Numbered from the stretch's first letter, positions 34,037-45,731 are shown. The stretch is 64,000 nt of DNA from Pyrenula massariospora (GCA_021030905.1 JAGFMI010000006.1:744001-808000); one strand, 5' to 3'. The notes: generated by a model not told the origin, from the sequence alone. A program made the numbers and translations.

Positions 34037-34972
34037 ATGACAGCAGCTTATTGACGCCTTCACAGCCCGATTGATAGCGTTCAATGATCTCTATCTTTAA
34101 AAGTCAAATATCTACATCTCAGTACCGATCAGACACTCGGCAATCATGAACACCGCTGCATATTTCATTTCAAGTCTGATTCTGCAAATTTTAGTGGGTC
34201 TTTCCAATCCTGTCTTTTCCTGAGGCTCTAGCTATCTGATGAAGCCGCTGGGGCCATAGTAGCTGTGTCGAGTCATCTGCAATGTCTTTGAATCCAGCTT
34301 AAATCCAATCTTCTCAATCATATCTGAATGCTTTTTCAACCGAGTTTTCATTTACCCAACTAAGAAAATGCGGCATGTTGGGACTAACTACTCTACCTAG
34401 GATTGAAACCACCGGGCTCCACGGACGATTTTGTGATTCGCAAGACCTTCCCATCAGTGGTTGGATCGCACGTGTGCAACAGACCCCAATCCGACCTAAT
34501 TGGGCTTGGTCATACGTCGGAAACAACAATCAAAACACGTTGGGGGCTAAGTCCCTGTCCTAACAGAAGTACTTTACCAGCAAAACTCATTGCAACTGAC
34601 CTTACCGACTCCCTGCAGCTTCTTTCTCGTTGATTTAGGACGAGATGCCTGCCGGTGCTTCATAAATGTTATGCTCGGGGACCTCATCCAAAAGGCCCCT
34701 AGACTCGTAGCTGCACAACGCGCGTCGTTGGTTCACACCACCTCAATCGATGAGGAACCACGTTTACCTTGCAAATCAGTCAATCCAACCATCTTTCAAT
34801 CATGTGGTGAAATCGGTCTCCTAATGAAGTCCATCGGCTTTGTTGGCTCGAAGACATAAATTGGCTGGAAGCTCCGCTTCTGTGTGATATTTCCCAAGAC
34901 TTCAGCAACTTTTTTCATTTTCAACCTGTGAATACACTAAATACTACGTTCAATAATTATCAAAACCTCAAG
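34037..34972. other. intergenic, no gene resolved
   Basis: 936 bp downstream of RRP7. The reading frames are short and mutually overlapping. No RNA gene or repeat seen. Confidence 0.4.
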
Positions 34973-35319
34973 ATGCGCTTCTTTACCACTTTCGCAGTCT
35001 CTGTCACCGCCATTGTCTCTGTCAAAGCAGTAGCGTCAGTTTCCCTCCTTCAGACCTCACCTTATGAACTATGCTGACCTCTGCCAGTCTACCTGAAATC
35101 ACACCTGCGATCGAGGAACGACACTGGGGTTTCGGTCCGGGCGATCCAGGACAATCTGCCTCCTGGGGCCCTCCTACGTGCAGTCCAACGGCACTCCCCA
35201 GTGGACGTGAGGGTCACATTCGAAGTGCCTTTCATCACTCTGCTAGCCTCACTCTCACTCCCTGTTCCAGCGGGCAATTTCCTTGGCCGACACATTCTGG
35301 CGAACCTCATCGGTCATAA
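34973..35319 (+). CDS. putative small secreted protein
   Basis: Two-exon model, 34973-35034 and 35088-35319, 97 residues, with an intron of 53 bp (GTCAGT donor, GCTGAC branch, TGCCAG acceptor) that closes in phase. Exon 1 codes a clean signal-peptide-like sequence (MRFFTTFAVSVTAIVSVKAV); the splice joins it to ALPEITPAIEERHWGFGPGD. The mature part is rich in Gly/Pro/Ser/His with two Cys residues and matches no family I know. Signal peptide plus matching intron phase is the main support. A second frame over 35215-35360 (VTFEVPFITLLASLSLP) is equally open, so the true end is uncertain. It may be a decaying or lineage-specific gene. Confidence 0.4.
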
Positions 35320-36151
35320 GCAATTGCATCTCCATGACATCCCCATGCGTTCCCAGGCTTCGTGATCACAATGCGTGGATATTAAAGAGGTTATTGATTG
35401 GGTTGCGAATGTGGTTGAGGGTTTCAATACAGTAGTTTGACGCTACATGGAGCTCGGATTTGCCGTAATAATCGTCAGGACTACCTCGAGAGGGTCATTC
35501 TCTCTATCGATCTTTACATCAGCTAGATTTCGTAATGTACATTCCTTTCGCGTCAGTGGCTTTGAGAGAGTTTTTTAATTCTCAACATCAATTGGACATT
35601 GAGAAGGTGACTTACTAAGAGAAAAGCCCATTTTCTGCCCAATCCAAACTCCGTTAACAGTATTTGGATCTTCAACGTTCGCCTCGGTCAAAAGCGAAGG
35701 CAGGTTTCCTTTCCTAGCCTAGCGTAAATGTTCGACCTTGCAAAGAGCTCTCCTAGACGCATAGTCGTAGACCTGTTCATCTTATCGTCATCAGATAGGA
35801 CTCCTAGCTTTCAGCATGGACATTTACTGATCTCATCCATTAAGACACATTTATGCAGGCCGCTGCATATGCAATATTCTAAGCATATCTGAAAATGGGT
35901 GAGCATTAAGGGGCTAAAACCATCGACGTTCCACAATTGCCTTCAACAAAGTACTTAGCACTCATAACCTAAACTCATATTTCAAAGTATATGTTACCCT
36001 CTCAGTCGACCTCAGAAGCTAGCAAATAACTCTCTTTACCGTCGACCGCTATCTGATCGCTTTGCACTTTAAAAGGCTTTGATCTTCAAAATAAATTCGC
36101 CGGCTCTTTGCTATAATTGAAATCGTATTCGAGGTCACAGCTAATTCGAAA
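35320..36151. other. intergenic, A/T-rich, no gene resolved
   Basis: About 830 bp with stops in all frames and no repeats recognised. The end nearest 36150 is the presumed promoter of the next gene. Confidence 0.4.
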
Positions 36152-36658
36152 ATGGAGCCGATTGTCTCCCGCTTCAATTCTTTGCCACGAAAGGAGCGTT
36201 CACCATCTGGTATGGTGGCAAATCATTGGCATTTCTCCATCCGGCATGTTCCTCTTCAGCCTCCTGGAGAGCTACTCTTCCTAGTCAACCCAGCATCCCA
36301 CTTCGTTCACACCGAGGGACCATTGCCGCCGGTAAGTCCAGGTCAAAGTAACGAAGCTCGCGCCGTTGCAAAAGCCTTCCTTCTCGTGAAAGCATTTGCC
36401 TCAGGTCTGGGTGGCTCGGCTCCTGGAGGCAGCACGGAGGAAGTACTATCTATCGGCCGGCCTTGGAGCTGGAGTACAAGAACTGAACCCGAGGCGAAAG
36501 AAATGGAAACCGCGCTGGCCACTTTGGGCGTTACCGGAGAGCTTTTGCATGTCGAAACAGCAACGCAAGAGATCAATAAGGAGGTAGATGAGGATTGGGC
36601 GGGATTCTTTCAGCAAGTGTCGAATTTTGTGTCAAGCCAAAGCGCACCAGATCATTGA
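36152..36658 (+). CDS. uncharacterised protein, 168 residues
   Basis: Intronless frame from ATG 36152. The sequence looks genuinely coding: mixed composition, alternating hydrophobic strands and helices (ELLFLVNPASHFVHTEGPLP, ARAVAKAFLLVKAFASGLGG, ETALATLGVTGELLHVETAT), and an acidic helix near the end (EINKEVDEDWAGFFQQVSNF). There is no signal peptide or membrane segment, so a small soluble alpha/beta protein is likely. I do not recognise the family and assign no function. The neighbours, a putative secreted protein and a second uncharacterised gene, give no clue. Confidence 0.6.
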   Translation: MEPIVSRFNSLPRKERSPSGMVANHWHFSIRHVPLQPPGELLFLVNPASHFVHTEGPLPPVSPGQSNEARAVAKAFLLVKAFASGLGGSAPGGSTEEVLSIGRPWSWSTRTEPEAKEMETALATLGVTGELLHVETATQEINKEVDEDWAGFFQQVSNFVSSQSAPDH

Positions 36659-37911
36659 GAAGATCGCAAGACAATGTGACTTCAGCCTCGAAGCATACAG
36701 CAGGCCGCATTCTCCGTTGGTTGTTCCTCCTAATGGAACATAACAGGGGACAACGAGAAGAGACTCTTCTCTCGAGTAGCGCAGAAGCATCATCATAATT
36801 GGACACGACCACATATTTTCCAACGAAACTCCGTGCCATTCCACCTAAACTCGAAATATACTTCATTAACAAAACATAGACCACCTACACAGCTTAGTAG
36901 CAGCTGCCTTCTGTTGCTGTTTAGTAGTTCGTTGATGCTATATTGCATTAGCGATCAGAAATCACGCAGGACTCTCGTTACCTCTACCTGTCGCTTTTTC
37001 TTCAGGCAATTCAGACACTCTTAACATGCCCGAGATTACAGCTTCTTTACCCCACGACGTCTATTTAAGTCAAAAGTCTGCTCAAGACAGCCGACATAAG
37101 TACTTGTCGCCTATCTAACATTTTATCTGATCTTATGACTTTGTCACTATGAACGTGAACGCAACTCAAAATCTGATTGACTACGTCGTTCAGCGGGTGT
37201 GGATCGTATCATTGGAGCATGTACGTCGTCAGATAGTGTACACGCGCCACTTCTCGATAGAATTTAGCGACCAGACAGCTCAATCTATACTACGGGCACC
37301 AATCCTGTCAAGTATCACTTAAGTTGACTGTTCGGTTTCGCAACGGCCATAAAGAAATCTACAAAGCTTCGCGGCGATATTGAATTGCACAAACGGAAGG
37401 TGACACTGAATATACCCAATTTTAGACCCGCTCAGTCAGTGAGAGGCCGTAGACATAGCAAAGGTTCTTAAAGCTTAAAAGTGTCAATTGGATTGTTTAA
37501 AAGGCACAGAGATGCGTAATCGAGGCTTAAATCTGATAGACACTGGAGAAAATTCTGGGACGGAAATACTAAGCGAGTGCTAGATAGTAGTTTTCTACCG
37601 GTGAACATATGCGTGGAATAGTTCGGAACCAATTCTGACGAGGGAGCTTCATAGGCTCATCTTGTTTGTACATGAAAGTAAAGATTTATTTACTCTGGAG
37701 TATTGTCATTTTCCTGTTTTCGGTAAAGTAGCTTTCCAGTAAACATTCGTGATTAACCAAGGGTCCGACCGCCGGGGAAAATACGCATTTTTAAAGACAC
37801 GCTTCCTTGATGGATTGGTGCGCCGCGGATCTGCTTCATATTGTTTTTTCTTTCTGCTGTCGTTAATGCTGAAAGTTTACATGCGCGTCGGATGCGACAG
37901 CGAACCAGACA
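36659..37911. other. intergenic, A/T-rich, no gene resolved
   Basis: 1.25 kb, A/T-rich from about 37000, dense in stops in all frames. No tRNA, repeat or element recognised. It contains the promoter of the following gene. Confidence 0.4.
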
Positions 37912-38854
37912 ATGGCAACACTACCTACTGAATTCGCAGCCCATTCTCTGCCTTCACCTGCGCTTTCTCACGCAACGTCAACTGCTGATAGCTCAGAGCT
38001 GCCAACCGCGCGATCACATCCCTTGCGACCAGGCTCACAAAAAGAAGTTTCTTTCATCACCTACGTCGACGCCAAAATTTTGAACATCAATCGACGATAC
38101 GCAAAGAAGTTCAGCGGCGAAACTGACCAAGGTAGTGGCTCTGGATACGAGAGCTTTGCCGAAGTTGCGTCGGACTTGGAAGCTGTCTTTGATGTCGTCT
38201 GGGTCAGCGGTACTCGTATGCTAAATTCTTATACGTGTTCTCATCGTTGCGCGTGATTTATCTATGATGTCGTAATTATTTGTTCTATCCCAATGCCCGG
38301 TACCCGCAATATTGCATCATTTTGTTTATTACTCGTTTGAGGTTTCTATTAAATAATGCGTAAATCTACACTTCCCCTAGAATCTGACATTGCGTAAAGC
38401 AACACTGCAGATACCGTATCTTCTCTCAATCGCCACACTCCTCTGTTCATACGCCGAGCCCTTTCGCTTCGACCCGGAGCCTACATTTCGCTTGCTGAGG
38501 AAGCTGGACACAGCCTTTACGACTCTGCTGCAGAGTCCTCCTCTCAATCCCTCAAACGTGGATATGAGACAGAGGCCCGTAAGTCTTACGAATCAGGTGC
38601 GGATCCGCTCAGTGGCAGAGCTTACGCGCTTGAGCATGGTTGAAAAATTAGAGAATGAGAAGCGTCTTGACCACCAGACCGATAAGAGCGAAATTGAAGA
38701 AGAAGAAGAGACAGCGGATGAGGCAGAAAGTGAGGTCGACAACTCCGATGGTCACCCGAACCATCTACTACAATCAATTTCAGAACTGTACATCCAGACC
38801 CTGGAGATTCTGGGGAGCTCTTTGACCCCGGATAGCCGAAATCCAGCACATTGA
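37912..38854 (+). CDS. conserved fungal protein of unknown function
   Basis: Two exons, 37912-38215 and 38400-38854, 252 residues. The 184-bp intron begins GTATGC and ends CTGAC...GTAAAG; joining gives VVWVSGT-PTLQIPYLLSIA without frame break. The conserved-looking core runs from FITYVDAKILNINRRYAKKF through GYESFAEVASDLEAVFDVVW and PEPTFRLLRKLDTAFTTLLQ to VRIRSVAELTRLSMVEKLEN, followed by a strongly acidic tract (EIEEEEETADEAESEVD). I remember similar proteins in other ascomycetes, sometimes under doubtful meiotic labels, but see no recombinase or other known domain. A mostly helical nuclear or cytosolic protein is the most one can say. Confidence 0.65.
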
Positions 38855-39580
38855 ATGTACTCTGTTATGGCTTTTCACGGCGCTGCTTCCAGAGCACTAC
38901 ATTGAGCCATGCATCGACAAATCCGATTTCGAAAATTGAAGTTACCTTCTCTTTGGGCCGCTCCAATCCCTATTCTTCAAGGACACACAGACAAATTGTT
39001 TCCAGTAATCATCGGCAATCAAACGTCAGATCCAAAGGTCGACATTTGAAGTCTCTGGAGTTTAATCAGTCAATTATTCCGCTACACCGCTTCAGAGTGT
39101 GCTGGCCCGCACAACTTTGAATGGTCTCTCACCTTGGCTCCACCCTCAATCTGCTGCCGGCCCACCTTGGCGACCGCGGTCAGGGTCAACGCAACATAAT
39201 TTGCTGAACATTGGAAGTACTAATATTGCTTCAACTCACCGCTCGCTGACGCAACAGTTCTGTTTCAACAATACGACATCGCAAACTCACCTTCCCCATG
39301 TATGCGCCGACCGGGCACCAATGCCTGCTCTCAGCCAATAGGAGCTCGCCACGCCAGGACATGCCCTGAATTGAGCTTCACTTTGTGGAAGATCTAGAAG
39401 AGGAGCTCAATTGATTAGGGCTGATCGAATGCATTCAAATTGAAAGATTTTTTCGTCGCACAACACAATGGCCGGACGGAAATCGAGCCTTTTGGAGCAG
39501 CCCTCGGATCGACCTCAGAGACTGAGAATTGAAGGTTGAATTAATCTGGATCATTCGTTTTCAAACATTTCATATCGACT
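38855..39580. other. intergenic, no gene resolved
   Basis: 726 bp between plus-strand genes. The frames at 38851-39341 overlap each other in different phases and lack domain features. No repeats seen. Confidence 0.4.
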
Positions 39581-40111
39581 ATGGTCTCGTTCAAGCTTGA
39601 GATATTGCGCCAAACAATGCGTTCACTCATCCTCTTCATCCTCTACCTACCACTCACTTTCACCTTCCCAACGTTATCGCGCCTGACCACCACGACGCTC
39701 CCAACCGTTACAATCTCAGACTCCAATCTCGCGACACCCATACCAGCACTTGACATCGCTCCGCAGACGGTCCTAGCAACCCCGACGACCTCGCTTCCCC
39801 CGATGCCAAAACCCACCGCCATCACACCATACCCTCGCCTCGACCTCCGACAGACGGAGAAATGCTTCAACGATCAGGGCTTCAGCGTTGACTGCGCGAC
39901 CTGGACAGGATATCGATATACGTGGGGTCCGGCTGGGAATCCGTACGAGGGAGGCCCTGGTGATGATGGAAGTGGTGATGGGAGTGGTAGTGGAGGGGGA
40001 TATACGTCTGGAGGAACGGTTGTGGTGTATGGAGATGCGATGGGAAGGGGAGCCTGGAGAGCAGTGGTTGGGGTGATGGTGGGGGCTGTTGTTGCGGCAA
40101 TGGTGCTGTAG
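39581..40111 (+). CDS. putative secreted, GPI-anchored surface protein
   Basis: Intronless, 176 residues from ATG 39581; the Met at 39617 (MRSLILFILYLPLTFTFP) gives a cleaner signal peptide and may be the real start. A Thr/Pro/Ser-rich segment (TTTTLPTVTI, PTTSLPPMPKPTAITPYP) is likely O-glycosylated. It is followed by a short cysteine pair module (EKCFNDQGFSVDCATWTGYR, then YTWGPAGNPYEGG), a Gly/Ser/Asp linker, and a C-terminal hydrophobic stretch (WRAVVGVMVGAVVAAMVL) behind small residues, as in a GPI-attachment signal. The family is known to me only as fungal hypothetical proteins. A cell-wall or plasma-membrane surface role is inferred. Confidence 0.62.
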   Translation: MVSFKLEILRQTMRSLILFILYLPLTFTFPTLSRLTTTTLPTVTISDSNLATPIPALDIAPQTVLATPTTSLPPMPKPTAITPYPRLDLRQTEKCFNDQGFSVDCATWTGYRYTWGPAGNPYEGGPGDDGSGDGSGSGGGYTSGGTVVVYGDAMGRGAWRAVVGVMVGAVVAAMVL

Positions 40112-40731
40112 AGCTGGGGATGCGAGATGGGAGAGCTATGGTTGATTTGATCTCAATTGACCTGAGGGACGGTAGTGGTACCGTCGTCAAAAATTCTGAT
40201 CGTGGTTCAGAGCCAACAAGCCACCGATCCATAAATGTAAAAGAAGTCCAAGGTTGGAAAGCCGATGACAACCTCGGCCAAGGCTCTTTCCTCCCTCACC
40301 GCTCCAACAGGATCCATTTCAGAGGCTATAGCCAAGTTAAGGCTCGTGCACAGCGGAAGAGGCGGCAGAAGCGCGAAAGCTAGCGTGGATGCGACGGCCC
40401 TCGTAGAGCTGCCAGCCTTTCTTCTCTTTTCATTTTTCCTTTCTCTTCTCGTCTGCTTATCGAGTTTTCCGCATTTTGTGTGGTATTTCGCCCTGGTCGA
40501 AAAAGCGAGCGAAGTGCGGACGGGTTGGCTGCTGAGTCAATTAAGCCGGTGCCGAGGCTCTCAGTGCGGGACAGTGACGGAGCTGTTCCTGCAGAGTACC
40601 TTACCTAGCTCTCCGTCGGGCAGCCGGACAGATCAGCTCAAACGAACCAGAGTTCACAGCTCTTTTTCGCAGGCTCGAAAAAAGTTCGCGGCCCATTGTC
40701 GTGCTGGAAACTTGGTTCAAAGCTGAACATC
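40112..40731. other. intergenic, no gene resolved
   Basis: 620 bp between two putative secreted-protein genes on plus. Pyrimidine-rich at 40410-40460. No other feature. Confidence 0.4.
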
Positions 40732-41058
40732 ATGCGTCACGGTCTCATTTCCCCTGTCAATCTGCTGTGCATTTCCGTCTTGACTTCCAGCGACCTCACA
40801 ATGGCATTCACTTTCCCTGCCAATCCTACGGCAACCGCACCCTCTACAGGCGTACCATTGATCACCCCTTCTCCATCTCTGAATGATGCGGCTCTTTTGA
40901 AGAACGCATCTGAGCCTGCAATGCGCAACCACGCTACTAAGTGCGATGTCTACGACGGCTGTCTCCCGCCGAGGAGTGATGGCGCCAACTTGGACTTTGG
41001 CATAGCGCGCTACGTGTTGCCTGCACTAGCAGCTGTGTTTGGCATGAACTGGTCGTGA
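40732..41058 (+). CDS. putative small secreted or surface protein
   Basis: 108 residues from ATG 40732 (the frame is open a further 12 codons upstream without ATG). The N-terminus MRHGLISPVNLLCISVLTSS is signal-like, followed by MAFTFPANPTATAPSTGVPL, a Thr/Pro-rich stretch, a cysteine pair (CDVYDGC), and a C-terminal hydrophobic run (YVLPALAAVFGMNWS). The plan (signal, Thr/Pro linker, Cys pair, hydrophobic tail) echoes the gene 600 bp upstream, including an FTFP tetrapeptide near the putative cleavage site, but overall similarity is too low to call them paralogues. No known family. Confidence 0.38.
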   Translation: MRHGLISPVNLLCISVLTSSDLTMAFTFPANPTATAPSTGVPLITPSPSLNDAALLKNASEPAMRNHATKCDVYDGCLPPRSDGANLDFGIARYVLPALAAVFGMNWS

Positions 41059-42803
41059 TTGACTGCGATGACCCAAGCTCGACAGACTTCGTCTAGACCG
41101 ATACCACCTAGCAGTGACAAAAAATCCCTTGATCTGAAATTGTTGCTATGATTGATAGCCTGAGATGTGACTTTGGAACCGTGACGTGGTCAGGCCCGTG
41201 ACCCAAGAATGGAGTCGAACGTCTGGTCGATTGACCATTGTATCGCGATCCCCAACCGCAGATCAAGCTCCTGTACGGTTCTGAAGAAACCTACTTCTGC
41301 CGCTGGAAATCCCAGAAATCTCCAAATCATCGCCTTGGAGTGCAAGTTGAGCAAGTGCTTCTTCCGACTTTCTGGCAGCATGACGTACCTGTCGTTATTT
41401 GCATCTCCAGAAATTTCCCATGGATATCGCGACGATACCGGCCCTGCGTTCTCCCGATTAGCAGCGCTTCGAAAGGCCGTTGACGAGCCGACACCAGGAG
41501 ACACATTGCAAAATAATGATCGAACGAGACAGGAAAGCGAAAGAAGCAGCGCAGAATCCATTGCTACAACACAACGTTTTTGAAGCTTAGCATACCGGTA
41601 CTGCTCTCATTGAGCGTCATGACGACTACGGCCTCTGAATGATTGCGGGATGCGGAAAGGCAACAAAGGAGTCTCCCTGGCTACATTAGAAATGATCAGG
41701 ATTCTTGAGTCCTTCCTACAAAGCAGATAATCGAAAGAAGTGGTCAATAATGGCTACCTCAGGACACCAATCATTGCAAGAGATACAAGGAGAAAGGCCA
41801 TTTAAAGGCGGAATTGGGCGAGTGCACTCCCCCAATTGGCGACAGGGTTCGGGACTCTAAGTGGTCAGCTTCAATGCAAGGACCAATCTCTCTGATATCG
41901 GCAACAGCCCCGCTGGTCGGATTGTTGAACCCCATATGCCGCCGGAGGCTTCTGATCCCGCGCCAAATCGCGCGCGCCTTATTCCAATGGATGCCATCAA
42001 GACCAGCGCATCCGAAAAGGTGGATGCGATCTATGTTGGGAAAGAGATGTCTGATCCCCAAACAGAAACGGACCTGCCCCATGCAAGCGGAGAGTCAGGC
42101 GGCCATATCCGGAGGCAGCGAATTCAATGGGACCATTAGGGACGCCGACCGGTCTGAAAATGTCTGATAGGGTGTCGAGGTCCAGAAATGCGCTGGAGCG
42201 AACATAAACGGGTACTGTCTTTGTTACAAGCACCACGACGTCGAATTTGAACACGGCTTCCCAAAGCTGGATAGGTTGAAATAGAAAAGTATTGGGAATT
42301 CGAGGGGTTGATGTATTGGAGTTTGAAGGATGAAAGTAGAGGGGAAGAAGAGGAACATGTGTTATGCGAGCTCTAAGCACATCATTCGATGCTGTAGTTA
42401 TAGGGATCTTATACGAGAGGATATAATCAAAGACACAGCAGGACACACTTCATACAGCCGCTCTTAGCGTGTATTAGGGGATCAAGGATCGTGCGTATTT
42501 ACCATTTCATTGAAATGATATCCAAACATAGAACTCCAATCCCGCATGAGAAGTCATGAAATGACGCGAAGGGAGTCAAAGGCTGTGACTTCCACCCAAC
42601 TATGACGAATTCAGTATGAAAGACTTTGAAAAGCGGTGCTTTGCAATGTCGACAAGACTGATATGATCTCTGAGAAGCTGAGACTGTTAGCATCTCCTTC
42701 ATTGTATAATGCATTTGACGCATAGATACCGGGTAAGGCACATGTAAAGATCGTGGCGAAATCATCTTAACCAAGAGCGCATAACGACAGGAATAGCACA
42801 AAC
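41059..42803. other. gene-poor region, overlapping frames on both strands
   Basis: 1.7 kb in which several frames of 80-150 codons overlap on opposite strands (41190-41583, 41771-42167, 41997-42446) and none shows a domain, signal peptide or consistent splice continuation. This is compatible with decayed coding sequence or plain intergenic DNA. Confidence 0.35.
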
Positions 42804-43404
42804 TCACGGTGTCCACGAGCGCGATGTCCGACTATATGCCGAACGATATGGCGTAAGCGACCGTTTGTGGAGTTTCCGAATTTCGAGCACGATACCGCGT
42901 CGCATCCGCCAATCGAGGTGAACATCATGAACCCCGGCCAAAACGGCTTCGTCGAACAGTTCCACACCTAAAGCCAGCATTTTGGAAGCGAGCAGACTCC
43001 CTGCAGTAGCCGTGCATGTGCATTGCTGCAGATTCCCGAGCGATGGGATGATTGCGAACCACAGTTGGGAATCGGTGGACAAGGATGCTAGCGGTCTGAT
43101 ACGACGACGAGACGAGCTGCAAGGTCCTCATCGAAGTTAGCGACGACGTGGTTGGTCAAATGTTACGCAGCGCTTCTTTTAAAGATTGTAGATCTCGATT
43201 CCTGATTGCGTCTGGAATCGCCGGGGAACAAGGATAGCATTGATTACCGTGTTCTTGGAACAGCTCCACTAGCCACAAAGAGGCAAAATAAGCTAATCCC
43301 GGTTGCACATCCCTTGGTGTCCTGTCTGGTGTGTTGTTGAAGAGGACGTAGAGCACAAAATCTCATGCTTCCAAAGCCTGAGAGGCAATGGAAGAGATTG
43401 TCAT
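42804..43404 (-). pseudogene. probable decayed gene, uncharacterised (possibly ankyrin-like)
   Basis: From ATG 43404 a frame reads MTISSIASQALEA, meets TGA at 43365-43363, and continues in the same frame for 66 codons with good coding character (DFVLYVLFNNTPDRTPRDVQ, GLAYFASLWLVELFQEHGNQ, AIPDAIRNRDLQSLKEALRN) to a stop at 43156. Further downstream, other frames pick up similarly protein-like stretches (HVVANFDEDLAARLVVVSD at about 43145-43090, then KMLALGVELFDEAVLAGVHD), so the open frame appears to hop by indels. The helix-loop rhythm recalls ankyrin-type proteins, but no repeat is diagnostic. A CGA-to-TGA change would explain the first stop. It could instead be a poorly modelled multi-exon gene. 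Confidence 0.35.
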
Positions 43405-45731
43405 GATGGCGTAGCGACTCGTGATCCGGAGATCTAGTCGATGCGCTCAGGCGGTTTTCTTGAGAACTGCGCGTGGCTAGAAATGGAAATCAAGTTTGGG
43501 CAAATGCGCCTATGTCAGCCGGCCTAAGCTCAGAGAGACTGCGGTACGCGGGAGGTGGGCACAGGGCAGCCGGCAGTATAGTTCTTGCTCTGATTAGTCG
43601 GGGCCGCCTACAGCATATCCCTGTGCATCTATCATGCGAGCAACACGCCCTGATCCTTAACAGCAAGCCGCGGGTTGCAATCGGTGTTTCTTGATAGAGA
43701 CAGCATCCGTGCGAGTTGGAAAGCGTGAGATGCGAAGACGAGCAGTTCGAAGCGGAATTATTAGTCCTGTTCGAAAGCAAACCATGGCGTGCTATTGTTG
43801 AAGTGCAGAGCACTTGAGGATATAGATTCGTGAAGTGTGGGAAATAGTCTGCTGCAGTGTGATGGTGACCTTGTCCAGCTGAAATGCGCGCGATCGGCCG
43901 GCTTCCGCCTTTGCGGCAGCCGATTGCACGTACCAGCAGTCAAGTTTCTCTGGTTCAGAGCTTGTAAGAGATAAACTCGCAGCATAAAATCGGATACTTG
44001 ATGAGTTTAGACAGAAGTGACTCCAGGTTAGCAAAAGTCCACCGCCCACGAGGTGAGAGGATGAAAAAAGATGGATCTATGGTCGCGGGATCGCCGCGTG
44101 CGAATAGATGGGTCGAATTGGCGTGGATGAGTCGCGGTCGCGGTTCTTTCATCGACAAGAAGCGTGGTGGCGAAGATGGTTGGTTGTTGTTAAGATTAGC
44201 CTTTGTCATCGGCAAAGATGGACAATTTTTTCTTTTTGCGTTTCCGGGCCCGGTGCTCACGAATCGTGCTGGGGCCGGGGGAGCTGCTATCGCCAGGGTT
44301 CGCAGTGAGGATTTTTTAGCTTCCAGAAGCCAAGCGGGGCGCCTTCCACCGCGTCGTCGGGAGGGTCTCGGAGGCTGAGGCAGGCTTGGAAGGGTCGTGG
44401 AAAGCCGGGCAGAGGGTCGTCGACGAGCAGGCCGTGAGGCCCTCCCACTGGCTTCCGGCTTCGCACCAGCAGGCCTGGGGAGGACTCCACTCGGCTCTAG
44501 GTACAGAACCTCAGGCACTACTGGCCCTCTGCGCGAAAGGCTCGCCCCATCGACGCGCCCCGACTGGGCCCAGACTGCCTCCCCCAAAGCGACCTTTCTC
44601 CGTGCCTGTGAACCCTGGAAGCTTTCATGCCCACCCTCTTCCTTCTGCTTCTCGCCTAACCCAGTCTTGGCAAGATCACCCCTCCATCCGCCGACTATAC
44701 CGTGGCCTGCTCTTCCTTCTTCTCCTTCTCTTACCCGCACACATCTCTCAAAAATCCCCCCCCATCCGTTTTCTCATCCGTTGTTCTTCCTCCTTCTTCT
44801 GCGACCCTTCGTTCCTTGTGGAGTATCTTAGCGCGCCGTGTATCTTTTCGCGTCGCTGGAGTTCTTGAAATTGCTGTCTCGCATCTTTTGGGCATCGCGC
44901 ATTTGATCTGGTAAGTCTCATTTTCAGCCGCACTCGCATCTCCATTCCCCCCGGTCAATCTTGCCTCCCACCAAGCCGATCTTCCGACGTCACCAGAAGA
45001 TCTGGTCGCCAATCTCGCGACACCACTTTCTCAACGCCAATTCACGGGTGAAAAATCCCCCTTTCGTTATAACAAGTCTCGAAATCAACATCGGCTTCAT
45101 CCTCCAGCGTTAGCCGGCGCTGGCCGAGGCATCAGAGCACTTCTGCGGTGTTGAGGTCACTTGAACCCTACTCGCCTCACTTTTCCACCCCAGCTTCACA
45201 CTCACCAACACACACAATCTTTCCCACAATAACGGCGCTGACTTAGGTAAACAGCTTCTCAGCTTCAAGCGTTTCCATTGCCACAAAAGTCCGGACCTGC
45301 GTCAACTTGGATCTTCCCTTCGATTCTCCAACGCATGCCTATCTTGCGATTATCCTCGATTAAGCTGTCATAGACGGAAAGGTTCAAGTCGGTCTTTGGT
45401 CATTGGAATTGCAGCGATTAAGATCGTGAAGAAGGCACATCTCACTTGGTTGCGTGATAATTACGTCTATCGCAAGCAAACCTAGGCTCTTCTTTTGCAC
45501 CGCCTTTCGGGCTCATCAAAGTGAGTAGAGATATACACCGATCATTCTTCCCGCGACTATGATCCTATTACTACTGCGCCGCCTGTTGATTCAAATCCGC
45601 ACTCAACACAACACTGACTGGTTTGGTCGTCTCTTAGATAATTTGTCTTCTGAACGGCCTTATCCCTTTGATCTTTCCAATTCCCAATCTCATTTCCTTT
45701 TTCCACCGATCAGTCTATCATAGATTTCGCC
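43405..45731. other. gene-free region: GC-rich block and pyrimidine-rich leader of the RRM gene
   Basis: 2.3 kb without a supported gene. 44380-44600 is GC-rich and creates long shadow frames on both strands. From about 44600 to 45731 the plus strand is rich in C and T, with long CTTCTTCTCC-like runs and CCCCCCC, typical of a long fungal 5' leader. Candidate leader splice sites exist (GTAAGTCTC at 44910, GTGAGTAG at 45521) but cannot be proven. Confidence 0.45.

Noticed and set aside
41190-42446. several 100-150-codon frames on both strands
   Set aside because: They overlap one another in opposite directions, lack family features or splice continuation, and differ in composition from the clear genes.
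43955-44740. 261-codon minus-strand open frame
   Set aside because: Lies over the GC-rich block; Arg/Pro/Gly-rich throughout with no domain, and its opposite strand is equally open. Most likely a composition artefact.
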